Source: Brassica napus (taxonomy: Eukaryota > Streptophyta > Magnoliopsida > Brassicales > Brassicaceae). Taken from it: DNA of 64,000 bases. A model generated the notes under the pieces. That model saw only the letters and a list, made by a program, of their open reading frames with translations. It was not told the DNA's origin and did not search any database. Made by a program: the position numbers and the translations under genes. The DNA lies in assembly GCF_020379485.1 (NCBI RefSeq), contig NC_063452.1:60471338-60535337 (forward strand). Direction: 5' to 3'. Shown here one piece after another: positions 10,196 to 20,291 of the stretch; the stretch's first letter is position 1; the number at the start of each line of letters is the position of its first letter.

Positions 10196-10830
10196 TTATT
10201 AATTTATAGAGATATTAATTTATCAAAGTTTCCTTATTTAGATTTTTTTTAAATATTTTTATTTATAAAGTAAGAAAATATTTAATTTTACCGTATGTAT
10301 ATTATTTAAATTTTAGAAATTTAATTTTCATATTGTTTTAATATCTTATTTGGTGTATATTTTTATGTTTTATAGAATTGTTACGTGGATTTCGATATAA
10401 TTTTACTAAATATTATCAGAATATGTTGAAATGTTAAAAAAATAAAAGTATTTTCATTGTGAATATTAAACCAACAATATAATGTTTAACTTGTACTTAT
10501 ATAAAATTATATTTAATGGGATTATATATTTATATGGGAGTTCTAAAAATATTATTATCTTATTATTTTATCAATTTATGTAATATTTAACATCGGCTCA
10601 ATTTGAGACCGGTGAAATTTATTAATTTATAGAGATTATTAATTTATCGAGTATTAATTTGTAGAAGTTTTACGGTACTATACTAGTATAGACTATATAA
10701 TTTGGGTTTAACTATAGAATTTAATATTTACAACTCGGCAAAAAAAGTCATTTCTTAAAAATAAAGAATATCTATAAGAATTGAAAACGGCTTTTGTCAT
10801 ACATGACTTTTAGTCGTGAGGATGGTGAGA
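10196..10830. other. AT-rich spacer
   Basis: Very AT-rich DNA with no coding potential. A motif close to ATTAATTTATAGAGATATT occurs at about 10198 and again at about 10621, suggesting an old local duplication. No gene or RNA is visible. Confidence 0.45.
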
Positions 10831-11064
10831 CTAATATAGTATTAAGTCTTGACGTGCATTGATTCTCTTGCTGGGCCCAGACGCCGGAACTGACCCTTTT
10901 GGAAGAACGTTCAACACCAACGGCCCGTATATTCCGGCAACATAGACTCCCGGAGAAGACGAATAACCCCCGGTGATGTGGCCATCCTCGGCCACCACCG
11001 TCGCCAGCTTCCCGTTGACCGTCTTAGAGACATCAGATACCTCTCCTGAGATGATGATGCGCAC
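10831..11064 (-). pseudogene. ORF with IDA-like (PIP) peptide motif, no start codon
   Basis: The frame is open for about 77 codons but has no ATG; an in-frame TAA lies just upstream and the first candidate start is GTG. The C-terminus reads VLPKGSVPASGPSKRIN. This resembles the secreted-peptide motif of IDA and IDA-LIKE proteins (LPKG, then a Pro/Ser core and PSKRHN), ligands of HAESA-type receptor kinases in organ abscission. Here Ile replaces the usual His. No signal peptide is visible and the 5' side runs directly into SMG7-derived sequence. It is best read as the 3' part of a small peptide gene captured at a breakpoint. Motif resemblance is moderate and chance is possible. Confidence 0.4.
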
Positions 11065-12385
11065 ACTGCTCCATTACGTGTCCAAGTAACTCAAAACTTG
11101 CTGTTAAGGAGTTTCTAGCATATGACTGACCTCCCTTGTCTTTCTTCGAGTTATCGACGCTGAATATAAGAAGCGTTACGAGCCTAACAATAAAAAGTGC
11201 GCTGTCACTGGTGTCTTTACCAAAAAATCATATCTTCCGTTAAGCTCGACCAAATCAGATCTCGTAGACTGCTGCTAGTGGAACCAAGAACATCTGAGAA
11301 TGTCTCGAGGCTGAACAAAGACAAGTGATAAACATTACACCAGAGATCCAGTAACAGAGGCTAGAACAAACTAATTTTCAGAAAGAAAGCAAACATACCT
11401 TGTTCGGGTAAAAAGAATCCCGTTGAGACGAACAAATTTAACGCAGAATGCTTTGAGCATCTCATCTGCGCTAGTTACTTTATCCTTCTCAGGAACAGCT
11501 ACCACGTCCGCATCTTTATCGCCGCCTTTACCTCTTCTTTTACCAGTGGGCCTTCTAGACGAGTCTTTGGGAGCGGTAAACAAATTGGGCACGATTCTGC
11601 TCAACAGAGATAAAGATGTATTAGTGCTAAGAAAGTGAGAGTATAATCTCTCTATTACGCTAAGCCACTAGCATAGTTACAAAACAGAAGCTTATTAGTT
11701 AACCATTTCAAAAGCAACAATCAAGTTGTCTCCACAGCTAAACTCCGGAAATAACGAATAGGAAGCAATTATAGCAAAAGCTGAGACATTAAGTTGATAC
11801 CATTAGACAAACTATAAGACATAGTTGTACCAACTAAAAACATCACGTGAAAGAGACAAGGAAATATAACCTGATGATGTGGGTTTCCACTTGACGCAGC
11901 AGCATGCTCTCGGTTCTTAGAATCTCCCTCTCCATATAATCCTTTATACCGAGCAAGATCACCAAGGTATATAAAGCAACGGTGACAAGACACCAAAGCC
12001 TTTCTGAACTTCTGCTATCTTCTTTCCATCCAAGGGAAGCCCATACTTGGCTCTAATTTTTAAGATCGTTTTCATGGTAAAACCCCATGTTGCTTCTGAA
12101 AGGAAAGTTCTGAACTGCAGCTTGAGGTTTGCGACCCTGTCAGGCCTAGATGGACCCTTTGAATTTTGAGCCACACTCGGGTTACTAGGAGCCAGGACAG
12201 CACTGAAAGTCTTCAATCCTTTTGTAATGCAGCTGCCACAGAGTAAACTCCATGTTGTGCTCCTCGGAAACGTGTGGTCTTCAAGAATGATTGCTTCATA
12301 AAATTTTCACGAATCTGCTGCCACGGATTTGGATCAGAAGGATTCCGAGGGTGAGCACGCTTGATTTCTAACTCAACAGTCTGCA
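11045..12385 (-). pseudogene. SMG7/EST1-like relic (At5g19400 type), introns retained
   Basis: Minus-strand pieces follow SMG7 order. A first exon piece has a TTTGCAG acceptor near 12385 and reads ELEIKRAHPRNPSDPNPWQQ. Next come LKLQFRTFLSEAT and KIRAKYGLPL near 12030-12140, then CHRCFIYLGDLARYKGLYGEGDS near 11930-11990. The last large pieces are KDSSRRPTGKRRGKG to KFVRLNGILFTRT at 11400-11560 with a GT donor, the next exon LETFSDVLGSTSSSLRD near 11275, and DTSDSALFIVRLVTLLIFSV with NSLTASFELLGHVMEQC near 11060-11210. SMG7 binds phosphorylated UPF1 through a 14-3-3-like fold in nonsense-mediated mRNA decay and is needed for meiotic exit. The N- and C-terminal parts are missing and there are several frameshifts. 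Retained introns show a DNA-level copy, not a processed one. Confidence 0.82.
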
Positions 12386-13090
12386 AAGTATGAATTTACT
12401 GTCACTGAGATGAAGATCCAAATCTAACAAAAAAGACATAGGATCAAGCACAGAGACAACACGGCCTATACAACCCTACAAAGATGAGCTAAGACGAACC
12501 CATACAGACCCTCTAAAACAGGCCCGGCTTAAAAAGTATTTGGCCCCTGTGCTATACAAAATTTTGTTTACCTATGTTAGTGAATAATTTAAAAAATTGG
12601 ACCCTTAATTTAAAAGAATTTCAAAAATGAAGACCCTAAATTAGTAAAGAAATATTAATGAAAATATGAGGACCCAGTGCTCTTGCACCTCCCGCACCAC
12701 CCCAAAGCCGGCACTGTCTAAAAGGCATGCTAAGAAAAAAAATACTCCAAAACAAAAAAGCCATATTAAGCCAAGTACGAGAGGGAGCCACCTTATCGAA
12801 TATTCTTATCCATCTGCAAAGTCATCATCCATTCAAATCCTTCAAGGTTATTTCACACACAACCTGCAATAAGAAAAAGAAGAATCTCAGTAAGCTTAAA
12901 CCTCTGCTTGTGTCCTTATCTACAAGGATGGAGATAAAAATAATGTCATAATCTTATCTAATATAACAAGATTAAACAAAACCAATCATCTAAAGTACTT
13001 CCAATCTCTATGCTAATAGAAAACACACTCAATATATATCGGCTACATAACATTATTCTAATCAGGTTTTCCTGTAAAGTTCCAAAGGAA
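12386..13090. other. Spacer, no gene recognised
   Basis: AT-rich and A-rich on the plus strand. Short ORFs here have no recognisable domain. It may include decayed upstream intron sequence of the SMG7 relic. Confidence 0.35.
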
Positions 13091-13219
13091 TCATGTGTTG
13101 AAGTCAAAACCTTGAATAGAAATTGAATAATAATTAACAACAGTGCCACCGATCAGCCGCCGCATGATTCCTCCGTGCCTCCGCCGCGAGATGTAGGGAG
13201 GAAAAAGAGGAAGGGCCAT
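13091..13219 (-). CDS. Short unrecognised ORF, 42 residues
   Basis: Starts MALPLFPPYISRRRHGGIMR and ends shortly after GTVVNYYS. The first 25 codons are GC-richer than the surrounding DNA and basic, as in an organelle-targeting exon, but no family was recognised and no partner exon was found. It could be the first exon of a lost gene or chance. Confidence 0.15.
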   Translation of the reverse strand: MALPLFPPYISRRRHGGIMRRLIGGTVVNYYSISIQGFDFNT

Positions 13220-13610
13220 TGCTTTCCACCTAGTACTTGTGTTTGTGTTTGTGTTTATGAGAGAGAAACTGTGGATGGATTGGGTCATGAATGTCGGAGA
13301 AAGTCACGAGTCGGGTCAAGAAAAACTTTAAGTCGTATTTAAATCAATCCCACCAATCACAGTACTCCACATCAGCAACAGCTGGTATGTCCCTCCTGCT
13401 CCATGGCCTATTTAATTCTGGACTAGGTAGGTTCTTACTTCAGTTCCTCGTTACGACCTTCTTGTAACCGAATAATATTTCTTTTTGAACTGTGAGGCTT
13501 TCTATTAAAATTTGTAACCGAATAATATTCTTACAACTTTCTCACTTAACAAAACTAAACTACTAATCTGTGATGATAACACATTGCAATTTCTCACACA
13601 TAATATTGTT

Positions 13611-13745
13611 AGAGCATCTTTATCCCTAGAACCCATTAGGGTCTCTTAATCAATTGTTTAGTAATAAATTTGTGTTAAAAACTTTAGTTAAGAAACACCT
13701 AAATTTGTGTCCTCCATTGCAAGTTTCTTAAGTAGGTTCTTAAAA
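13611..13745. repeat. Likely MITE fragment
   Basis: Begins AGAGCATCTTTATCCCTAGA and ends TTAAGTAGGTTCTTAA. The leading GAGCATC motif is typical of high-copy non-autonomous Harbinger-type elements in Brassicaceae. No clean target duplication could be assigned. Confidence 0.4.
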
Positions 13746-14689
13746 AAAAATTGAAAAAACTTGAGAAAGAAGAAAGAACCTGAAAAGGAACATTTGATCT
13801 TGTGAATACACTTTCATTATTCATCAACTCAAGGGAATGAATTAACGATAGGAATCTCTCGGTGATTATTATGATAATCATGAATCTGTTAAAACGTAAA
13901 GCAGTCCAACTTAAACAAAGCATGGTAAAACGAGATACACTAACCTCTGATGGTGCAGGCTCCGATGAAGAGGGAAATGAGATAAACCTGCCAACATCCC
14001 GGCCGCACCGTATCTCCGACTCTCCTTCATCGTATCCACAGAATCTCCTGCGCCTCCGCGGTGGTGATGACGGCCCCGAGAGACATGACGGAGAGGCAGA
14101 CGATGGGGATGGAGATGGAATTGGGAATTAGAAAGATAAGCAATTGTACTAAAATGATATTCTCTAGCAGAAAGAAACAGACAATTTCCAGATTATAAAT
14201 CACAAGAAGCCCTTGCCTTTCCTGCACTCAATAAAACTATGAACTAACAACAGTTACAGTAATAGTATTCAATAGCACATACCAAACCAAGAAGAAGAAA
14301 CAGACAGCTTATTAAATTTTCAAATATCAATCACCAGACAAGAAGCCATTGCTTTTTTGACTCCAAACTTAAAACGAATTACAATAATAGTATCAATCAT
14401 CAGACAAGATGCCATTGCCTTTTTAACACACAAGAAGACTCACAAACTAACAACGAGTTACAATAATACTATGAAACACACAAACCAACCCCTAGAAGGG
14501 GAACTGGGATTGATTTTACTAAATCAAGTCAACTCTTATACTAAAACTTGAATTACTTAGCTTATCAAAGTCGGAGACTTTAAGAATGGTGAAGGGTATG
14601 GTTCCAAGTGAAGATCAAAAGAGATAAGAAAAAAAAGGGACTGACTTTGATGAGAAGGATGAGGAGAGCGGTCGATGGCTTGAAGCTCT
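13746..14689. other. Spacer with GC-rich island at 13970-14130
   Basis: Mostly AT-rich. A GC-richer patch at 13970-14130 looks like former coding sequence. The minus strand reads PNSISIPIVCLSVMSLGAVI, the plus strand an Asp/Glu-rich tail. Neither is recognised and both are short. A duplicated phrase (AGACAAGAAGCCATTGC / AGACAAGATGCCATTGC) occurs at about 14336 and 14402. Confidence 0.3.
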
Positions 14690-14945
14690 CTAGCTGGCAA
14701 ACATGTCCTCAATCTCTAGGTTCTGATTGTTCGATGGCGTCTCCGGTGATGTGATTCCTGGAAAACAATCAGACGGCGACGGGGAAGAGTCAGAAGACGG
14801 TGGCGGTTGCGGTTGATAAACCATCCAAGACTTCGCGTTGAGTCCCACGCCGAGGATGACGATCGTGAGGAAGCTCGTGATGTAGCAAGGAAGCTCCCGA
14901 GGAGGAGGAGGAATCGTCGATGATTTTGTTCTTCACAAAGTGATT
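14690..14945 (-). pseudogene. Unrecognised small membrane protein, probably frameshifted
   Basis: The minus strand gives a coherent C-terminal stretch: ELPCYITSFLTIVILGVGLN (one hydrophobic span), a Pro/Ser-rich segment, and a final NQNLEIEDMFAS before TAG at 14690-14692. Just upstream, in another frame, NHFVKNKIIDDSSSSS looks like the natural continuation. A one- or two-base indel in the serine/TCC run therefore probably breaks the gene. Composition is GC-rich against AT-rich flanks, supporting former coding function. I do not recognise the family. Confidence 0.4.
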
Positions 14946-15000
14946 TTGCCTTCCTCGTATTCTCCTCCCAAAACTCTATCAAAGCTACACGTGGCATACA

Positions 15001-15953
15001 AGAGACGTTGCTTGTGTGGCCTAATTAAGATACGTCTTCAATGATAATTGCCTTTTTTCATTTTTTTTAATTCCTAATTTTATTAAAAACCCTGATAAGA
15101 TCCTCCTATAATGATGCTATTATGCTTCACATCTGGCATGCTCTCTGGATCCTAATTGGTTTTCTTTTTCGTATATGTTCGATGCATGTTTTTTGTTCCA
15201 CCTTTTTAATATGCATATTTGCGTTCAGTTTGTATAATTGTGTGGCATACCACCACCACCGTTCATCATATTTATTTATTATTTTGGGTGAATGTGCGAC
15301 TTTCTATCTTTATCTATATTATTAAACCGAGAGTATTTAATTCTTTTACAAGTTTTCTTTATCATATATCACAGATTATTGAAGTAAACTTCATCATCTT
15401 TAAAATGAAATCAAATGAAACTCGTTTTATAGACATGTCAATCAGAATAAGGAAACGGTTACACCATAAAAATTATATCCCTGACATCTTTTGCAACATA
15501 TCTTAATCCACTATTTGACACACTGTCAATGAAGCTGAGAGGCTATGTATATCCATAGTCTGTGCTCTAATTGGGGTGATACAATCTTTGCATGACATGA
15601 TAACTTTATCAAAATTGTTCACTACTTTCTTAGTGATAATTTCTGAATGCACATTTATTAGGTCTGCAAAATGGACTTGCGCTGCCTTTAGGGACTAATG
15701 ATGTTCAAACACGGGAGAACATTGAGCATAGAACTTGTCATGTTGGACGAGAGGAACAAAGTGTGAAGGTGCTTTGTTCTGTAATTGATTCTCAGTTTTT
15801 AAGTGGATCGAGTACGTCATTTGACGGAATCGGTTTATTCTGGTTTCAACCAAATTAAACTTAAATAAATAAAACCAAATCACCAAATGCCTACCATATC
15901 AAACGCAAAAAGCAGGATGCAACACAACACTCTCAACTTAAACAAAGAACTCT
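15001..15953. other. AT-rich spacer with possible Helitron 5' end
   Basis: At 15313 the sequence A|TCTATATTATTAAACCGAGA matches the TC-starting consensus 5' end of Brassicaceae Helitrons. No matching hairpin-CTRR 3' end was found nearby, so the element's extent is unknown. Otherwise no gene is visible. Confidence 0.35.
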
Positions 15954-16366
15954 AGTAGATTCAATGAAACGACATTCATGACATGATTATACGTAGAAGA
16001 AATCAAAAGCATTAGGCACTTAGCCATATAGACATAATTAAACCAGATTCAACAAAAGTTCACCTCTTATTAAAAATAGACAGTAGACACACAAAAGATA
16101 CGATAGACACCACCATAGACGTGGCACTCTCTCTATAGCTGGCTCTCGTCGTGATGACGTCGCACTATAGCGGCTTCTTTTTAACAACGGTAAAACTCGA
16201 GTTGCAAGAGCAAAATTTTAAAGTTCGAAAATTTTGACCGGTCGTGGCTCACCTATAGTACGATGACGTCTCTTGCTTAGCTGACTCTGGCTCTCATTCC
16301 ACATGCTGTTTCAATGGGACAAAACAGGGAAATTAAGGCAACCTCGTCTCCTCACTTTATTTCGAA
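15954..16366 (+). repeat. Rearranged direct repeat, copy 1
   Basis: 15954-16042 and 16219-16366 match the contiguous stretch 16672-16912. The 176 bp between them (16043-16218) includes CATAGACGTGGCACTCTCTC, which recurs at about 16924 after copy 2. Both copies include the phrase ATGGGACAAAACAGGGAAAT. Confidence 0.85.
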
Positions 16367-16671
16367 TATGTTTCTTTTTGTACAGAAGATCATTAATGCA
16401 TGCAAGAAGTCGCTGACGTCGCTTATTATTCTCTTTAGGTTAGCGTTCAAAACTTTTTTGTTTACTCCACTCCTTCTTTCTTATACAAACAGTTTTAGAT
16501 GTTTATCCCATATGTTTCCAAGTTTATTTTTCATGCATGGTTTCCAAGTTTATTTTTCATGCATGGTTTTCCACGTAGTATGTTTATTTTAAGTTTTTCG
16601 CTTGTTTGTTTTTGACAACAATTTAAAGTTCGTTACTGATCTATAAAACATCCCTTAATAAATATCGCCAA

Positions 16672-16960
16672 AGTAGATTCAATGAAACGACATTCATGAG
16701 ATGATTATACGTAGAAGAAATCAAAAGCATTAGGCACTTAGCCATTTAGACCTAATTAAAGTTCGAAAATTTTGACCGGTCGTTGGCTCGTGGCTCACCT
16801 ATAGTACGATGACGTCTCTTGCTTAGCTGACACTGGCTCTCCTTCCACATGCTGTTTCAATGGGACAAAACAGGGAAATTAAGGCAACCTCGTCTCCTCA
16901 CTTTATTTCGAACGTTTCTTTCCATAGACGTGGCACTCTCTCTATAGCGGGCTCTCTCCG
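16672..16960 (+). repeat. Rearranged direct repeat, copy 2
   Basis: Contiguous version of copy 1 with a handful of mismatches, ending about 100 bp before the start of the orphan membrane-protein gene. Its TGACGTC and CACTCTCTC blocks form part of that gene's promoter region. Confidence 0.85.
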
Positions 16961-16962
16961 CC

Positions 16963-16970
16963 TTTATATT
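16963..16970 (+). promoter_or_regulatory. Possible TATA box of the orphan membrane-protein gene
   Basis: TTTATATT lies about 98 bp upstream of the ATG at 17068, followed by a CT-rich leader (CTCTCTCTCTCTC) typical of plant 5' UTRs. Position and composition support it; no experimental evidence. Confidence 0.4.
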
Positions 16971-17067
16971 AATTGCTGTTGGTCTTGCAGCACAAACCGT
17001 CTGCAACCTTTCTACCCAGTTAAAAAATCTTGGCCACTCTCTCTCTCTCTCAACTCACTCTCTAGCT

Positions 17068-17919
17068 ATGCCTCTCTTTACTCAGCTCTTTCACGTCCTT
17101 AACCTCTTTGCTCAGCTCTTCACTCAGCTCTTTAATATCCTTCACCACTATGCACAGCTCTTTCATACCGTGTGGGTGCCAGTTTGCGATGGGATCCGCG
17201 ATGGGATCGCTGCTTGTTTAGATGGACTCGAGTACGTTCTAAGATTTGTGCTTCGTCCCCGTATGGTTCTTTCCAAGTTCACCCTGGTCGCCGTCTCAAC
17301 CGTCTCAGGAGCCTTAAGCTTCGTCTGCCTTATGAAGAACGACAAAACGTTCGAAAGCGCGACGGAAAGAGGGGTCGGCGCGGCTATTGTGCTTTTCTAT
17401 CTTGCACTGAGCGGATTCTTACACCCTCTCATCAGCCGATTGATCACTGAGATGATTTCGGAGGAGACCGTTCAGGCTTATGTGGAACGCTTTGAAACCC
17501 TTTTATGGGTCTCTAAGTGTCTCCTCACTTTGGTTGTCAGCGCTTCTATGGCTGCGCTTTCTAAGTTTGTAGAGATCGTATTCGTATGGAATGGATATGG
17601 GGTCGGTTTTAACTTTTCCATCTTGTGTCATCTGATTAGTATTTTCAAAATATACGGTGTCAGCGACATGTTGGGGGCTGCGGACGCCGTACTAAACGGG
17701 ACTATAGCTCTTCTCGCGGCTTATTACAAGGATGATAACCTGGGAGAAGGAGATTGGCACTATAAAGCCGTTTTCTGTGTCAACTTTGTTCTCCTTTTGT
17801 TCAAGAACAAGCCGGCCACGGAGGTTGCTCAGACGGACGCTACGGAGGGTGCTCAGCCGGGGGTTTCTGAGTTGGAGTTGCCGGTGGTTAGGGCGAGCGA
17901 GGAGGACGAAATCGTGTAG
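17068..17919 (+). CDS. Orphan multi-pass membrane protein, 283 residues
   Basis: A single open frame from ATG 17068 to TAG 17917. The N-terminus repeats LFxQLF units (LFTQLF, LFAQLF, LFTQLF, YAQLF) over residues 3-33. Hydrophobic spans follow at about 70-89, 102-126, 145-168, 178-198, 203-220 and 231-245. The C-terminal tail (250-283) is hydrophilic and ends SEEDEIV. That suggests five or six membrane segments and a cytosolic acidic tail. I recognise no family. GC content is clearly above the flanks, and the reading frame is long for AT-rich spacer DNA, so it is probably a real gene. The upstream region is duplicated. It could be lineage-specific or captured by a transposon; function unknown. 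Confidence 0.7.
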   Translation: MPLFTQLFHVLNLFAQLFTQLFNILHHYAQLFHTVWVPVCDGIRDGIAACLDGLEYVLRFVLRPRMVLSKFTLVAVSTVSGALSFVCLMKNDKTFESATERGVGAAIVLFYLALSGFLHPLISRLITEMISEETVQAYVERFETLLWVSKCLLTLVVSASMAALSKFVEIVFVWNGYGVGFNFSILCHLISIFKIYGVSDMLGAADAVLNGTIALLAAYYKDDNLGEGDWHYKAVFCVNFVLLLFKNKPATEVAQTDATEGAQPGVSELELPVVRASEEDEIV

Positions 17920-18189
17920 AACATTCCACACATAATGGGCCGGGCCCTTTTATTTTCAGCTTTTGTTTTTTATCTTTTTTTTTGCTGTTTTGCCCGTTTC
18001 AGGGATTTATCACTATTTCCGCCGATGAACTTCTTATTTATAAATTATAATTTGTACCGTTTGGTTGTCTTTATTTAAGAGGGTTCCTTGAATTTTGTGG
18101 AAACTTCATCAAATTTCATCAAGCCAATTATAATTATGATGTCACTAACGTAAAATTGCAAAATATAATAATGCGACGAAATTTCTATT
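17920..18189. other. 3' flank of the orphan gene
   Basis: T-rich DNA with possible poly(A) signals; no other feature seen. Confidence 0.4.
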
Positions 18190-18577
18190 GATTGTCTTTG
18201 GAACATGAAAGCAAAGTTCCCCGAAGTTGAAGTTGAGTTTATCCCCGGAACAGATCATAGTTCGGTGATAATGAGTAGAAGAGGGGTCTTTGTTGCAAAT
18301 CTTGTAAACTTGATAATGAGAGCATGTATCATACTGCACAATATGATAGTCGAAAATGAACGAGATGGATACGACACTCAGTACGATCCATCTGAATTTG
18401 AAGAAGAAGATGTAGCCAGCAGTTCACGGGTGCATAAGTCTAGTGGTACCGACATCCCTCCAAGCATCAATGAAATGCGTGCCACTCGGTTCAGATTCGC
18501 GAGTCGGAAATACATCATCAATTGAAGAATGATTTAATTGAGAATATTTGGAACAAATTTGGAGATGAAAATCAATA
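18190..18577 (+). pseudogene. PIF/Harbinger transposase C-terminal relic (HARBI1/ALP1-like)
   Basis: The frame reads MRACIILHNMIVENERDGYD, the conserved C-terminal motif of plant PIF/Harbinger DDE transposases, followed by a Glu-rich stretch. The remaining C-terminus (LKNDLIENIWNKFGDEN) lies in a different frame, so a frameshift falls near 18490-18510. The N-terminal catalytic domain is absent. Such transposases cut and move elements flanked by 3-bp target duplications; this copy cannot. Confidence 0.8.
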
Positions 18578-18801
18578 ATTATTGTAATTTTATATGTTTA
18601 ATCATGTAATAAATAAATATTAAAAAAATTATCTTATTTTCCCATGTTTTAAAATTTATTATTTTTTTATTCTTAAGGATTTCATTCTGGGTAACACTAT
18701 TGGAAATACAAATTTCATTAGAATCCTTAACTCTTAAAAAAAAATAAAATAGTATAATATACTTAAGGACTCCAATGGTGGAAACACCATTGGAGATGCT
18801 C
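18578..18801. repeat. AT-rich tail of a Harbinger-type element
   Basis: Contains CCAATGGTGGAAACACCATT and GGAGATGCTCTTA near 18773-18804, a short inverted repeat and end motif common in non-autonomous Harbinger elements. It directly abuts the 3' end of the AAA-ATPase pseudogene. Boundaries are uncertain. Confidence 0.4.
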
Positions 18802-20093
18802 TTAGGTCCAAAACAGAACAAGTTTCTTAATCTTTTTACTATTCTTCCTCGGGGAACCCTCAGTATCACGCGTTAATGTCATCTCATCCATCACCTGACT
18901 CGATTGATCATCAGCTTTAGACCTCATTGTCTCTAAAACACTCACCAAACCCTCAAGCGCCATGTCAGCATCCTCGCTTTTCATCAGCTCCTCTGCGACT
19001 TGTGCCGGCGTAATCACATCCCTTTGCATCAGTCGCTCTATCTCCGTCCGGCATTGCGGTGTCGTTCAGGCCCAAATAGTTAAGAGGCTAAAGTCTTGAA
19101 CCCTTGGAAATTCAGCAGCCCTGATAACGTCAAGGGTCCCTAAACAACAAGAAAATGCCAATTAAATACACTAATACAAAAGTCTGGTTAGTATTGATTT
19201 CGGTTCGGTTCGGTTCGGTTAATTTCTACAATCTTGTTACCAAAACCGTAACAGATCCATAGAGACAGAACCAAACCTGAGACTCGCACAATCGATATCT
19301 TCAATGACAAGGATAGACCGGTTACGTGTCATCGCGAGCAAGAGCCTCCTCAGATCAGAGTCACGCATCACACTCGCGAGCTGAAGATCAAACTTGAGGT
19401 AATTCGCCATGGCTGCGACCAGACTAGACTTCCCCGTACCCGGTGGTCCGCACAGAAGGTAACCCCTCTTCCAAGCTTTCCCCACCCTCTTGTAAAAATC
19501 TTTCCTCCTTATGAACTTATCGAGATCGGCGATGACGTCACGCTTGAGCTCGTCTTCCATGGCCATCGTCTCGAAGGTGGAGGGATGGTCGAGGATAACC
19601 GATTCCCACCGGAGAGAGTTGAGAGAATGCAGCATCAAGATCCTCTGATCTCTTTGCCTTTGGTCTCCACGTGAGGGATGTAAGAGCTCAAGATCAGGTC
19701 TTTGTGCTTCTTATCGAAACTCAGCTCGAAGTACTCCGTCGTCGTCGACGGGGCTTCACCTCCCTCCGCCTCTTCCGCCGCCGTACGAATGTCCATTTCA
19801 GCTCGACGTCTTGGAACACATCGTTGATGATTTCTCCGTCGCTGAGAAACAAGTTGACGTGTTTGTCTTTATGTCCTTTGCTGATTCTGAGCCTGGCCGC
19901 GTCTGGACTGATCTTGGTGGAGAGATAATTCTGAGCGGTGGAACAGAGACCGGAGAGAAGAGTAGATGAAGTCTTGGATAGGAGCTGGGATGAGCTCGTG
20001 AGCCACTGACCGTATCATCATCATGTAACCAGCCATTGATGCGTATGCTGTGAAGATCGATGTAGGTGAGGGAAGATCCTTAGAGAAAAACAT
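18802..20093 (-). pseudogene. AAA-ATPase pseudogene (At5g17760-like, BCS1-type)
   Basis: The N-terminus is MFFSKDLPSPTSIFTAYASM at 20093. An N-terminal AAA-associated region continues in shifted frames to about 19650. A core at 19638-19237 has Walker A GPPGTGKSS and Walker B ILVIEDIDCA. The C-terminus at 19029-18802 reads VITPAQVAEELMKSEDADMA and ends KKLVLFWT. In intact relatives about 100 residues link Walker B to the C-terminal part (arginine-finger and sensor region); here they are missing, replaced by non-coding DNA holding a (GGTTC)n run near 19201-19220. Small changes add to this: loss of residues in LKFDLQLAS and a changed codon at LLCGPPG. Family members are membrane-anchored ATPases at mitochondria or ER, often stress-induced. 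This copy is dead. Gypsy1 inserted about 200 bp upstream of its start. Confidence 0.85.
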
Positions 20094-20291
20094 CGTATCT
20101 CTCTGTTTTTTTATTTTTCTTCTCTGTTTTCGACTGTGTGTTGTTGAAAGATGGAGAGAGTGGAAACGAGAGGTTAAAAGAGATATATAAACAAATAGAT
20201 AAGCTTAAGGAAGAAGGTTTCACTTAGGGTTATAATTATGTGCTCATCTTAACGCTTAAGATCTCATTGTCTTAATTCAATGGATCTGTGA

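Noticed and set aside
13862..14131. Plus-strand ORF containing LLRLRGGDDG, reminiscent of the ubiquitin C-terminus LRLRGG
   Set aside because: Only six residues match, nothing upstream resembles ubiquitin, and the opposite strand looks equally coding.
16314..17102. Two ORFs starting MGQNREIKATSSPHFISN
   Set aside because: They are the two copies of the upstream duplication. The frames diverge at once after the shared part, so they are promoter sequence.
17163..17935. Several ORFs in other frames over the orphan membrane-protein gene
   Set aside because: Shorter, no membrane pattern or family; explained as shadows of the 283-residue frame.
19196..19220. (GGTTC)n run as a telomere-like or regulatory repeat
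   Set aside because: Only a few units; a common simple repeat in Brassicaceae spacers.
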